A stretch of 13,300 nt of DNA from an uncultured Bacilli bacterium. GTDB lineage: Bacteria > Bacillota_I > Bacilli_A > RF39 > UBA660. The notes beneath the pieces are model-generated. The model saw only the letters and a list, made by a program, of their open reading frames with translations. It searched no databases and was not told the origin of the DNA. Positions 7,593 to 13,254 of the stretch are shown here, piece after piece (within the stretch, counting starts at the first letter, position 1; every line of letters starts with the position of its first letter). The position numbers were made by a program, and so were the translations under genes. The stretch is taken from assembly GCA_947585885.1 (NCBI GenBank), contig CANPXI010000015.1, positions 1 to 13,300 on the forward strand. Reading direction: 5' to 3'.

Positions 7593-7621
7593 ATAATATA
7601 TGATTTTTTATAAAAAATCAA
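7593..7621 (-). promoter_or_regulatory. Sigma-A promoter of the asnB T-box transcript
   Basis: TTGATT (7616-7621), a 17-bp spacer and TATTAT (7593-7598) on the minus strand put the start near 7586, giving a leader of about 290 bases. The -35 and spacer lie on a perfect 20-bp palindrome, TGATTTTTTATAAAAAATCA (7601-7620), which could be an operator or chance in AT-rich DNA. Confidence 0.6.
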
Positions 7622-7629
7622 TACTTTTT

Positions 7630-7947
7630 TTATTCTGGATTTATGCAAGTGAAGTTAATATCATAGTTATTCATTAAAAATTTTTTTGTTACTTTTATGT
7701 CCGCTGCACATATTTTTTCTTCTAGTTCAAGTTTCCCTATGTAACCTTTTTTTTCTAATTCTTCACTTGTTATTTCAAGTGGTAAGTCTTTGTTTTCTTT
7801 ATTTATGTATTCTTTTACACTTGTTTTTATTTTGGTTTTTAAGTTTATGTAATCAAGTTCGTTTTTATAGTATACTCCTATTATGTAAATTGCTGAACAT
7901 AAAAGGGTTATTATTATCCCCCAGAAGACTATAACTTTATTACTCAT
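7630..7947 (-). CDS. Small membrane-anchored protein, pilin-like ectodomain without a prepilin cleavage site
   Basis: No named family is recognised. The 105-residue protein has an N-terminal membrane helix (about 5-26) and an outward-facing domain of about 75 residues. That domain follows the same plan as the pilin-like protein encoded just upstream: a helix ending KEYI (45-48), a short Leu/Ile segment, KKGYIGK (66-72), then two Cys 21 residues apart (Cys80, Cys101) likely to form a disulfide. It lacks the Gly/hydrophobic-x3-Glu prepilin site, so PilD should not process it. The ATG at 7947 overlaps the stop of the upstream gene by one base (TAATG) with AAAGGA upstream, so the two are translationally coupled. 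It is probably a membrane-anchored partner or a degenerate minor pilin of the same system; this is inference. Confidence 0.8.
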   Translation of the reverse strand: MSNKVIVFWGIIITLLCSAIYIIGVYYKNELDYINLKTKIKTSVKEYINKENKDLPLEITSEELEKKGYIGKLELEEKICAADIKVTKKFLMNNYDINFTCINPE

Positions 7948-8384
7948 TATCCGTCCTTTCTTTCTTCATAACCATTTGTAGTGTATTCTGGACATTTGAT
8001 ATATGGAATGTATTCTATATTATTTTGATCATTTTTATAAACTGCTACATATCCTGAACACTTTTTATTATTTGCGTCTCTTAGGTAATCTTTTAAGTAT
8101 CCATTTTCTACTAATTGACTTATTTTGATATTTAATGTATCAAGTCCTAAATTATTATCATAATATTTTTTTATGTATTCTTTTGTTTTTTCTACTGCTT
8201 CTTTTTCTAGAGAAACATAGTTTGTTACTTTTTCTTCTTCTTTATTATTTGGGTTTGCAATATGAAAGTCTTCATCTAATAGTCCTAAATATCTTAGTCC
8301 TGCTCCTACAACTACTAAACATACTAGGAATATTAACATAAATACTAAAAATTCTATTATTCCCCATCCATTTTTGTTATTCAT
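7947..8384 (-). CDS. Type IV prepilin-like protein (pseudopilin) with WGIIE processing site
   Basis: A 145-residue protein whose N-terminus reads MNNKNG/WGIIEFLVFMLIF: a six-residue leader ending in Gly, then a hydrophobic helix with Glu at position 5 after the cut, the hallmark of substrates of prepilin peptidase. Trp instead of the usual Phe at position 1 is unusual. The ectodomain has a helix with KEYIKK (68-73), VENGYLKDY (92-100) and two Cys 22 residues apart (Cys109 in KKCSGYV, Cys131 in YIKCPEY), probably a disulfide. ATG 8384 is preferred over GTG 8391-8393, because the GTG lies inside the ribosome site (GGAAGTGAT) and would lengthen the leader. It is coupled to the following related gene. 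The pilD and pilC genes that could process and assemble it lie 5-7 kb away on the same strand. Confidence 0.82.
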   Translation of the reverse strand: MNNKNGWGIIEFLVFMLIFLVCLVVVGAGLRYLGLLDEDFHIANPNNKEEEKVTNYVSLEKEAVEKTKEYIKKYYDNNLGLDTLNIKISQLVENGYLKDYLRDANNKKCSGYVAVYKNDQNNIEYIPYIKCPEYTTNGYEERKDG

Positions 8385-8404
8385 AATTATCACTTCCGTT
8401 TTTT

Positions 8405-8413
8405 ATTATATCA
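8405..8413 (-). promoter_or_regulatory. Extended -10 promoter of the pilin-like pair
   Basis: TGATATAAT on the minus strand, identical to the extended -10 of rsmE, lies in the short gap after topA. The predicted start near 8398 leaves a leader of about 14 bases that still holds the GGAAGTGAT ribosome site. No good -35 is seen. Confidence 0.45.
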
Positions 8414-8420
8414 CAATTTA

Positions 8421-10430
8421 TTATTTATTGCATTCTGGACATATTTCTTTTTTTGTTACAAGTAGTCCACCACATTTATCACATATTTTACCTGTTGGTT
8501 TATCCCAAAGAGCATATTTACATTTAGGATAGTTATCGCATCCATAAAATACTTTTTTTCTTTTTGTTGTTTTTACTATTATGTTGCCTCCACATTTTGG
8601 ACATTTGCAAACTACTTCTACCTTTTTCTCTTCTTTTTTTATGTATTTACATTCTGGGTAACCTGAGCAAGCTATGAATTTACCATATTTACCATATCTA
8701 TATACTAAGTCTTTTCCACATTCTGGGCAAACTTCTCCAGTAGTTTCTGGTGCATCTTTTTCCATTTCATCAAATGCTTCTTTTACAAGAGGTTCAAAGT
8801 CTTTATAGAATTTATCAAGAAGTTTATACCATACTTCTTTACCTTCTGCTACTTTATCTAAGTCTGTCTCCATGTTACTAGTGTACTCAACATTTATTAT
8901 TTTGCTAAAGTATTCTTGTAATTTTTCTGTTACTTTTATTCCTACTGGTGTTGGATGGAATTTCTTTTCTTTTACTTCAATGTATTTTCTTAGTTTTAAT
9001 ACTTCTATTATTTTTACATATGTACTTGGTCTACCTATTCCTAGGCTTTCTAGTTCTTTTATTAGTTTTTCTTCAGTAAATCTACTAGGTGGCTCGGTAA
9101 AGTGACTAGTTTTAGTTATTTCTTTACTTACTAATATATTAGAGTTGTAGTCTTTAAAGTTTGGTAAGTATTTATCTGTTGTTTCTTCATACATACTATA
9201 GACTTCTAAGTAACCATTAAATACTCCTACACTTCCTGTTGCAGTGAATTCGTAATCGTTATTTTCAAGTAAAAGAGTTGTACTTAAATATTTTGCATCA
9301 CTCATAAGGCTAGATAAGGCTCTTATGTATATTAGTTTGTATAATTTAAATTCATCAGGTGTTAAGTATTCTTTTATGCTTTCTGGTGTTCTTTTTATGC
9401 TTGTAGGTCTTATTGCTTCATGAGCATCTTGTACGTTTTCTTTAGATTTAGCTAGTTTTACATGTCCTACATAGTTTGAACCATATTTTCCTTTTATATA
9501 GTTAGTGGCTTCACTTACAAATACGTCACTTAGTCTTACTGAGTCAGTTCTCATGTATGAAATTAGACCTACAGTTTCTGTTCCTATATTTTTTCCTTCA
9601 TAAAGTCCTTGAGCAAGACGCATGGTTTTTGCAGCAGTAAAGTTTAGTTTACTACTAGCCATTTGAGTTAGTGTACTTGTTGTAAATGGTGGCTTTGATT
9701 TTCTACTTTTTGTAGTTTCTTTTACATCTTTTATTTTAAAAGCATTTGAAAGTTTATTTAGTATTTCATTTGCTTCTACTTCCGTTTTAATTTCTATTTT
9801 TTTGTTTTTGTATTTTGATAAAGTAGCATCAAAATCATTAAAGTGGGCTTCTATTGTGAAGTATTCTTCAGGAATAAACTCGTTTATTTCTTTTTCACGG
9901 TCAACAATTAGTTTTAGGGCTACTGATTGGACACGGCCTGCACTTTTACCTTCAGTTTTGTTTTGCATTAGTTTACTTAGACGAAATCCAATAATTCTGT
10001 CTAATATTCTTCTACTTTCTTGACTATGAACTAGATCCATGTCTATTTTTCTTGGAGTTTTGAATGCTTCTTTTATAGCACTTTCTGTTATTTCATTAAA
10101 TACTACTCTTCCATAGTTATCTTTTAGATTAAGCGCGTCTTGTAAATGCCAGCTTATTGCTTCTCCTTCACGGTCAGGGTCTGTTGCAAGTATTACATAG
10201 TCACTTTTTTCTGCTTCTTTTTTTAGTTCACTTACTAGTTTACTTTTACCACTTATTATTTTATAGTTAGGTTTAAAGTTATCTTCAAGGTCTACTCCAA
10301 GACCATATTTACCAGAGGTTGCAAGGTCTCTTATGTGGCCTTTAGAAGAAGTAACTTTGTAGTCTTTTCCCAAGTATTTTTCAATTGTTTTACTTTTACT
10401 AGGACTTTCTACAATTACTAAATGTTTCAT
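8421..10430 (-). CDS. topA: DNA topoisomerase I (type IA)
   Basis: Relaxes negative supercoils by a single-strand break held through a 5'-phosphotyrosine. The TOPRIM domain opens with LVIVESPSKSKTIEKYLG (Glu9) and has TDPDREGE (83-90) for Mg2+ binding. The core has SAGRVQSVAL (163-172), and the catalytic tyrosine is Tyr292 in GLISYMRTDS. After about residue 575 the C-terminus holds three zinc ribbons: CPECGK...CSGYPECKY, CPKCGG...CDNYPKCKY and a shorter final CDKCGG...CPEC ribbon ending at the stop. At 669 residues it is of normal length for Bacillota and looks complete. ATG 10430 has AAAGGAGAG four bases upstream. In many Bacillota dprA precedes topA and trmFO follows; here the neighbours are an unknown gene and a pilin-like pair, so the usual context is broken. 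Confidence 0.97.
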   Translation of the reverse strand: MKHLVIVESPSKSKTIEKYLGKDYKVTSSKGHIRDLATSGKYGLGVDLEDNFKPNYKIISGKSKLVSELKKEAEKSDYVILATDPDREGEAISWHLQDALNLKDNYGRVVFNEITESAIKEAFKTPRKIDMDLVHSQESRRILDRIIGFRLSKLMQNKTEGKSAGRVQSVALKLIVDREKEINEFIPEEYFTIEAHFNDFDATLSKYKNKKIEIKTEVEANEILNKLSNAFKIKDVKETTKSRKSKPPFTTSTLTQMASSKLNFTAAKTMRLAQGLYEGKNIGTETVGLISYMRTDSVRLSDVFVSEATNYIKGKYGSNYVGHVKLAKSKENVQDAHEAIRPTSIKRTPESIKEYLTPDEFKLYKLIYIRALSSLMSDAKYLSTTLLLENNDYEFTATGSVGVFNGYLEVYSMYEETTDKYLPNFKDYNSNILVSKEITKTSHFTEPPSRFTEEKLIKELESLGIGRPSTYVKIIEVLKLRKYIEVKEKKFHPTPVGIKVTEKLQEYFSKIINVEYTSNMETDLDKVAEGKEVWYKLLDKFYKDFEPLVKEAFDEMEKDAPETTGEVCPECGKDLVYRYGKYGKFIACSGYPECKYIKKEEKKVEVVCKCPKCGGNIIVKTTKRKKVFYGCDNYPKCKYALWDKPTGKICDKCGGLLVTKKEICPECNK

Positions 10431-10480
10431 AAAACTCTCCTTTATCTATATTTTATTATTATTCTTCTTCATTTATATTA

Positions 10481-10509
10481 AGAATAAGAAAATAACTTGA
10501 AATTGTCAA
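10481..10509 (-). promoter_or_regulatory. Sigma-A promoter of topA
   Basis: A consensus TTGACA (10504-10509), a 17-bp spacer and TATTCT (10481-10486) precede the topA ribosome site by about 35 bp. The -35 lies within the terminator hairpin of the gene upstream. Confidence 0.55.
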
Positions 10510-10517
10510 GTTATTTT
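10484..10517 (-). terminator. Terminator hairpin at the end of the 10511-11044 gene
   Basis: AAAATAACTTGA and TCAAGTTATTTT form a perfect 12-bp stem around a 5-base loop (10489-10517). On the minus strand it is followed by a pyrimidine-rich run (CTTATT). The stem contains the TAA stop of the upstream gene. It is AT-rich and therefore weak, but well placed. Confidence 0.55.
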
Positions 10518-11044
10518 AAAAAGTCATATATTTTTAAGAGTTCATTTCTTATGTTTTTGTTACAAGACAAATCTATTATAAAACTCTTATCTTTATATAT
10601 TTGATAGTAATTTTTGATATAATCTATGTCTAAGTTTTCTTTTAATTTATTTTTTAAGTCTTCTTGTTTATTATAAATTGTATCTTTTATTTTTGTATTT
10701 ATTTCTTTTATAAAACTCTTAATGCTTTCATCTATTCTACTATTTTTTTCATTTACATTAAGTATTTCTTTTAGTAAGTATGATTTAACTATGTATAGAC
10801 TATTCTTATTTATAAGTGGAATATAAAAATCAAATATATAGTTATTAAGCCATAATTTTACGTCATTATTTTCTACTTTTAATAATATTATTCCGTACAA
10901 ATATGAATCAATATTTGATACGTAATCTAAAAAGTCTTTATCATTTTCTCTTTCTAAAAGTTTTTTTAATTCAATATTACTACTAAGAATTGTTTCTAAC
11001 ACCCTGAACTTTATAAAACTTGTACTACCAAACAAATCTCTCAT
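10511..11044 (-). CDS. Hypothetical helical cytoplasmic protein, 177 residues
   Basis: No family is recognised. The protein begins MRDLFGSTSFIKFRVLETIL and contains no membrane segment, signal peptide or metal-binding motif. It looks almost wholly alpha-helical: several stretches with Leu/Ile at heptad-like spacing, and a Lys/Asn/Asp-rich C-terminal half (about 95-150) that may form a coiled coil. Only one Cys (in DLSCNKNI) is present. ATG 11044 has GGGAG nine bases upstream and a sigma-A promoter. A hairpin overlaps the stop codon, so it seems to be a single-gene unit. Codon use is like its neighbours. The position before topA is where dprA lies in many Bacillota, but there is no Rossmann-type DprA sequence here. 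Confidence 0.75.
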   Translation of the reverse strand: MRDLFGSTSFIKFRVLETILSSNIELKKLLERENDKDFLDYVSNIDSYLYGIILLKVENNDVKLWLNNYIFDFYIPLINKNSLYIVKSYLLKEILNVNEKNSRIDESIKSFIKEINTKIKDTIYNKQEDLKNKLKENLDIDYIKNYYQIYKDKSFIIDLSCNKNIRNELLKIYDFLK

Positions 11045-11085
11045 AATTAGCAGCTCCCTATTTTATTCCTTATTCTTTTAACTAG

Positions 11086-11114
11086 ATTATACAATATTAT
11101 TTTTATAATTTAAA
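11086..11114 (-). promoter_or_regulatory. Sigma-A promoter of the 10511-11044 gene
   Basis: TTTAAA (11109-11114), a 17-bp spacer and a perfect TATAAT (11086-11091) on the minus strand, about 40 bp before the ATG at 11044. Confidence 0.55.
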
Positions 11115-11139
11115 GTGGTAAAATATTTTTTTAGTTATT

Positions 11140-11673
11140 TTATTTTACTTTAACTGAATCAGCTAATTCTAGGAATTCATCTATATGATTATCTTTTTCT
11201 TCAAAAAGACAGACAAAGTTTATTAAGTAAAAGCTTTCTTTTCCTTCATAAGTTGTAACTATGTAATAAAATTTTTGGGAATTATCTGTTTCATATGTAT
11301 ATGTGTAATAGTAATAGTTATTTCTTTTTTCTATTTTTGTTTTTGTATTTTTTTCGTTTTCATATAATATATTTATATATTTTTCTAGTGTTAAGTCTTT
11401 TAGATTAAGAGTTTCTAAATAGTCTTTTTTTTCTTCTAGACCTAGTATTAACATATTATCGACTGCATCTTCATATGAGATTGAGAATTTTTCGTAAGAT
11501 GTTTCTTTAAAGTTTCTAGTTGAATAAAACTCAACACCACCTGACTTGTATGTTTTTAGTGTATTACCAATATTTTTATCTTTTTCTTTATTTACATACA
11601 TAAATATAAATATTCCTAATATTATTAGTATTATTAAAGTTATTAGTATAACTCTTGTTTTTTTATTTTTCAT
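11140..11673 (-). CDS. Membrane-anchored extracytoplasmic protein, function unknown
   Basis: No firm family. The 177-residue protein has a short basic N-terminus (MKNKKTR), one membrane helix (about 8-25) and an outward-facing domain without a lipobox, so it should stay anchored. The domain alternates beta-like stretches (VEFYSTRNFKE, NNYYYYTYTYE, QKFYYIVTTYEGKESFYLIN) with helices and ends in 'DEFLELADSVKVK'. That order, with a closing helix and short strand, recalls the PsbP/Mog1-like fold of small bacterial surface proteins; this is an impression of pattern, not a match. ATG 11673 follows GGAGG closely and is preferred to the TTG at 11700, which lies next to the promoter -10. Its own promoter and the terminator just upstream make it an independent unit. 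Confidence 0.75.
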   Translation of the reverse strand: MKNKKTRVILITLIILIILGIFIFMYVNKEKDKNIGNTLKTYKSGGVEFYSTRNFKETSYEKFSISYEDAVDNMLILGLEEKKDYLETLNLKDLTLEKYINILYENEKNTKTKIEKRNNYYYYTYTYETDNSQKFYYIVTTYEGKESFYLINFVCLFEEKDNHIDEFLELADSVKVK

Positions 11674-11690
11674 GACTCCTCCATATGTTA

Positions 11691-11719
11691 ATTCTATCAA
11701 ATTATTTATTTTATTACAA
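11691..11719 (-). promoter_or_regulatory. Sigma-A promoter of the membrane-anchored protein gene
   Basis: TTGTAA (11714-11719), a 17-bp spacer ending in TGA and TAGAAT (11691-11696) form an extended -10 promoter on the minus strand. The start falls just before the GGAGG of the gene, directly after the cotZ terminator. Confidence 0.55.
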
Positions 11720-11722
11720 TTT

Positions 11723-11747
11723 AAAAACGCTTCACAATTGTGAAGCG
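11723..11747 (-). terminator. Intrinsic terminator of the cotZ-like gene
   Basis: On the minus strand CGCTTCAC pairs perfectly with GTGAAGCG around an AATT loop (11728-11747) and is followed by TTTTT (11723-11727). It lies four bases after the cotZ-like stop codon and is the clearest G+C-rich hairpin outside the T-box. Confidence 0.9.
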
Positions 11748-11751
11748 CTTA

Positions 11752-12231
11752 TTAACCACATATACATTCTACATATGTGTCATTTAAACATCTTATGCAT
11801 GATAAGCAATTTATGTTCATTGTAAATATTGAGTCTGTTGCTACATATGGATAAGGACTAGTAGTATCTGTGTTTTCTGCTAGTACTCTAAATGTTGCAC
11901 AACATCCATCTATTTTTTCTACTCTAAATACATTAGAGCATCCAGTAGCGCCTTCTGCTGTACAATCAGTATTTGTTCTTGTTGTTGGCATACTCCAAGG
12001 TGTACCATTTCCACAGCAAGAATATAACATTATTGGTCTTGTGTTACATACAACACAGTTACTTCCACCACCTAGTGCTGGTCTATCACAAGAATTTAAG
12101 CAGTTTTCTGGACAAGCATTAGATTGAAGTACATTTATTACTTGTAATATTTCGGCTATGCAATTATTGTCACAATTATTACTATTATTTGAGTTGTTGC
12201 AACAACAAGTATTGTTATAGTTATTATTCAT
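11752..12231 (-). CDS. cotZ: CotY/CotZ-family cysteine-rich spore coat protein
   Basis: Structural protein of the outermost spore layers (crust or exosporium in Bacillus), cross-linked through its many cysteines. Of 159 residues, 21 are Cys. The family core is clear: NTRPIMLYSCCGNGTPW (63-79), then VFRVEKIDGCCATFRVL (101-117), and a C-terminal part with INCLSCIRCLNDTYVEC (141-157). The N-terminus is a low-complexity Asn/Cys stretch (NNNYNNTCCCNNSNNSNN), unlike Bacillus CotZ. ATG 12231 is chosen because the alternative GTG at 12240 lies inside the ribosome site AAGGGGTGG. A sigma-K-like promoter upstream suggests late mother-cell expression, as for Bacillus cotYZ. The gene stands alone, with its own terminator. 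It is the strongest single sign that the organism forms, or descends from formers of, endospores. Confidence 0.88.
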   Translation of the reverse strand: MNNNYNNTCCCNNSNNSNNCDNNCIAEILQVINVLQSNACPENCLNSCDRPALGGGSNCVVCNTRPIMLYSCCGNGTPWSMPTTRTNTDCTAEGATGCSNVFRVEKIDGCCATFRVLAENTDTTSPYPYVATDSIFTMNINCLSCIRCLNDTYVECICG

Positions 12232-12260
12232 TATTTCCACCCCTTCTTTATTTTCATTAA

Positions 12261-12288
12261 TAATTTATGTTAAAAATTAAATATTGTG
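12261..12288 (-). promoter_or_regulatory. Sigma-K-like mother-cell promoter of cotZ
   Basis: The minus strand shows CATAAATTA (12261-12269), a full match to the sigma-K -10 CATAnnnTA, and CACA (12285-12288), a match to the -35 mACm, with 16 bases between AC and CATA. The predicted start lies about 20-25 bases before the ribosome site. No better sigma-A promoter is seen for this gene. Confidence 0.5.
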
Positions 12289-12302
12289 CTAAACGATAAT
12301 CA

Positions 12303-12330
12303 TTGATTTTTATTATTTTTATGGTATTAT
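12303..12330 (+). promoter_or_regulatory. Sigma-A promoter of the 12352 gene
   Basis: TTGATT (12303-12308), a 16-bp spacer ending TGG and TATTAT (12325-12330) form an extended -10 promoter. It diverges from the cotZ promoter within the same 120-bp gap. Confidence 0.55.
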
Positions 12331-12351
12331 ATTATAACTAGAGGAATTTTT

Positions 12352-12783
12352 ATGAAAAATATAGAAAATTTAGATAAATTAAAAGTTGAAGGACTTAATG
12401 TTTTTAATTATGGAGATTACGGATATAATACTAGTGATGAGATATATTATGTTGGTGACTATTATGGTACTCCTATTATGATTAAGTCTTTGTTTGATAA
12501 TTATATTAGGGTATCAGTGTGTTATGATAACGATGTTTTTATAGAAAATTTAAAGGAAGCGCTTAGTACAGTTTTTGGTGTACCTACTGTTAGATATGAT
12601 ATAAGTTATAATAGCAATAATTTAATACATGTTATTGATTGGTACTGTAATGGTCTCTCTAAAGTTTGTACTGATCTTTTAGTAAGTGGAGAAATTCCTT
12701 TTGTAAGCGGTAATGCTAAAGCACAAAATATAAAGTTTTATTATGACTTTAAGTCACTTAATTATATTAAAACTATTAAATGA
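12352..12783 (+). CDS. Hypothetical soluble protein, 143 residues
   Basis: No family is recognised. The protein begins MKNIENLDKLKVEGLNVF and has no membrane helix or signal peptide, so it should be cytoplasmic. The first half is rich in Tyr, Gly and Asp (GDYGYNTSDEIYYVGDYYG) and beta-like. A helix (FIENLKEALSTVFG, about 63-76) follows, then more strands and a segment with WYCNGLSKVC (two Cys eight apart). The Tyr-rich start, the charge pattern and the lack of repeats argue for a compact alpha/beta domain rather than a structural protein. ATG 12352 follows GAGGAA by six bases. It is divergent from cotZ, and the EIIB-like gene follows 58 bases downstream with its own promoter. No role in sporulation can be claimed from position alone. 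Confidence 0.75.
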   Translation: MKNIENLDKLKVEGLNVFNYGDYGYNTSDEIYYVGDYYGTPIMIKSLFDNYIRVSVCYDNDVFIENLKEALSTVFGVPTVRYDISYNSNNLIHVIDWYCNGLSKVCTDLLVSGEIPFVSGNAKAQNIKFYYDFKSLNYIKTIK

Positions 12784-12814
12784 TTTTTGTATTTCTTTTT
12801 TTCTTATTATATAG

Positions 12815-12820
12815 TATAAT
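12815..12820 (+). promoter_or_regulatory. -10 element of the EIIB-like gene
   Basis: A perfect TATAAT lies 21 bases before the ATG at 12842, with only a poor -35 (TTTCTT, 12792-12797). A start about seven bases later would place the AGGTGA ribosome site (12827-12832) at the very 5' end of the mRNA. Confidence 0.4.
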
Positions 12821-12841
12821 TTTTATAGGTGAAATAGATAT

Positions 12842-13156
12842 ATGGATTATATAAAATATTTAATTATTATTTTAGTTTTAATTTTAATTTCAGTTATTGT
12901 TATTAAGATTAATAAGAAAGATTTTTCAATAAAGATTAATAAGCTTATTCAATATTTAGGTGGTAAAGATAATATCATAGATGCTGAATCGAATTTATCT
13001 AGACTTAAAGTGTTAGTTAAAGATACTAGTATAGTAGATAAAGATGCTATTCAAAAGTTAGGCGCTAAAGGTATTGTAGAAATTGATAATCAATTAAAAA
13101 TTATATTTGGGCCTAATTCAAAAACTCTTAAAAAATATATTAAAGATTTAAAGTAG
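12842..13156 (+). CDS. Membrane-anchored PTS EIIB-like domain lacking the phosphocysteine
   Basis: 104 residues: one N-terminal membrane helix (about 6-22), then a domain of the glucose/GlcNAc-type PTS EIIB family. The family signature is clear: LIQYLGGKDNI (35-45), 'RLKVLVKDTSIVDKDAIQKL' (54-73), GAKGIVE (74-80) and a closing IIFGPNSKTLKKYI (87-100). In active EIIB the phosphorylated Cys lies in 'C-x-T-R-L-R'; here that stretch is N-L-S-R-L-K, so Asn51 replaces Cys. The domain therefore cannot carry phosphate in the usual way and is probably a sensor, scaffold or regulatory relic. No EIIC or EIIA is encoded nearby. The start at ATG 12842 has AGGTGA nine bases upstream, and a terminator follows the stop. 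Confidence 0.85.
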   Translation: MDYIKYLIIILVLILISVIVIKINKKDFSIKINKLIQYLGGKDNIIDAESNLSRLKVLVKDTSIVDKDAIQKLGAKGIVEIDNQLKIIFGPNSKTLKKYIKDLK

Positions 13157-13174
13157 TGGGGAGCTACTTTTTTT
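13150..13174 (+). terminator. Intrinsic terminator after the EIIB-like gene
   Basis: AAAGTAG (13150-13156, containing the TAG stop) pairs with CTACTTT (13164-13170) around TGGGGAG and is followed by more T's (13171-13174). Confidence 0.8.
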
Positions 13175-13192
13175 CTATAATTTTTTTCTTTT

Positions 13193-13219
13193 TTTGACAT
13201 AATTCGACAAATAACGACA
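13193..13219 (-). promoter_or_regulatory. Three tandem Spo0A-box-like sites
   Basis: Read on the minus strand, the heptamers TGTCGTT (13213-13219), TGTCGAA (13203-13209) and TGTCAAA (13193-13199) repeat exactly every 10 bp. The middle one, extended to TTTGTCGAA (13203-13211), is a perfect Spo0A box; the others match the heptamer at 5 and 6 of 7 positions. Tandem boxes at 10-bp spacing are how Spo0A binds in known promoters such as Bacillus abrB. They overlap the probable -35 of the gene starting at 13255. Confidence 0.55.
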
Positions 13220-13231
13220 TTTATTTATGTT
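13204..13231 (+). promoter_or_regulatory. Possible promoter of the right-edge gene
   Basis: TCGACA (13204-13209), a 16-bp spacer and TATGTT (13226-13231) would start transcription near 13238, just before the AGGTGA ribosome site. The consensus TTGACA at 13194-13199 lacks a good -10 at 17 bp. The -35 lies inside the Spo0A-box-like array. Confidence 0.35.
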
Positions 13232-13254
13232 AAACTTCATTTAGGTGATTTGAT

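Noticed and set aside
7601..7620. Palindrome TGATTTTTTATAAAAAATCA as a terminator for the pilin-like pair
   Set aside because: It has no loop to speak of, no G+C and no U tract on the 3' side; kept only as a possible operator over the asnB promoter.
12294..12305. Fur-box-like GATAATCATT between cotZ and the divergent gene
   Set aside because: Only part of the 19-bp consensus matches, and such strings are frequent by chance in DNA this AT-rich; neither neighbour has an iron-related function.
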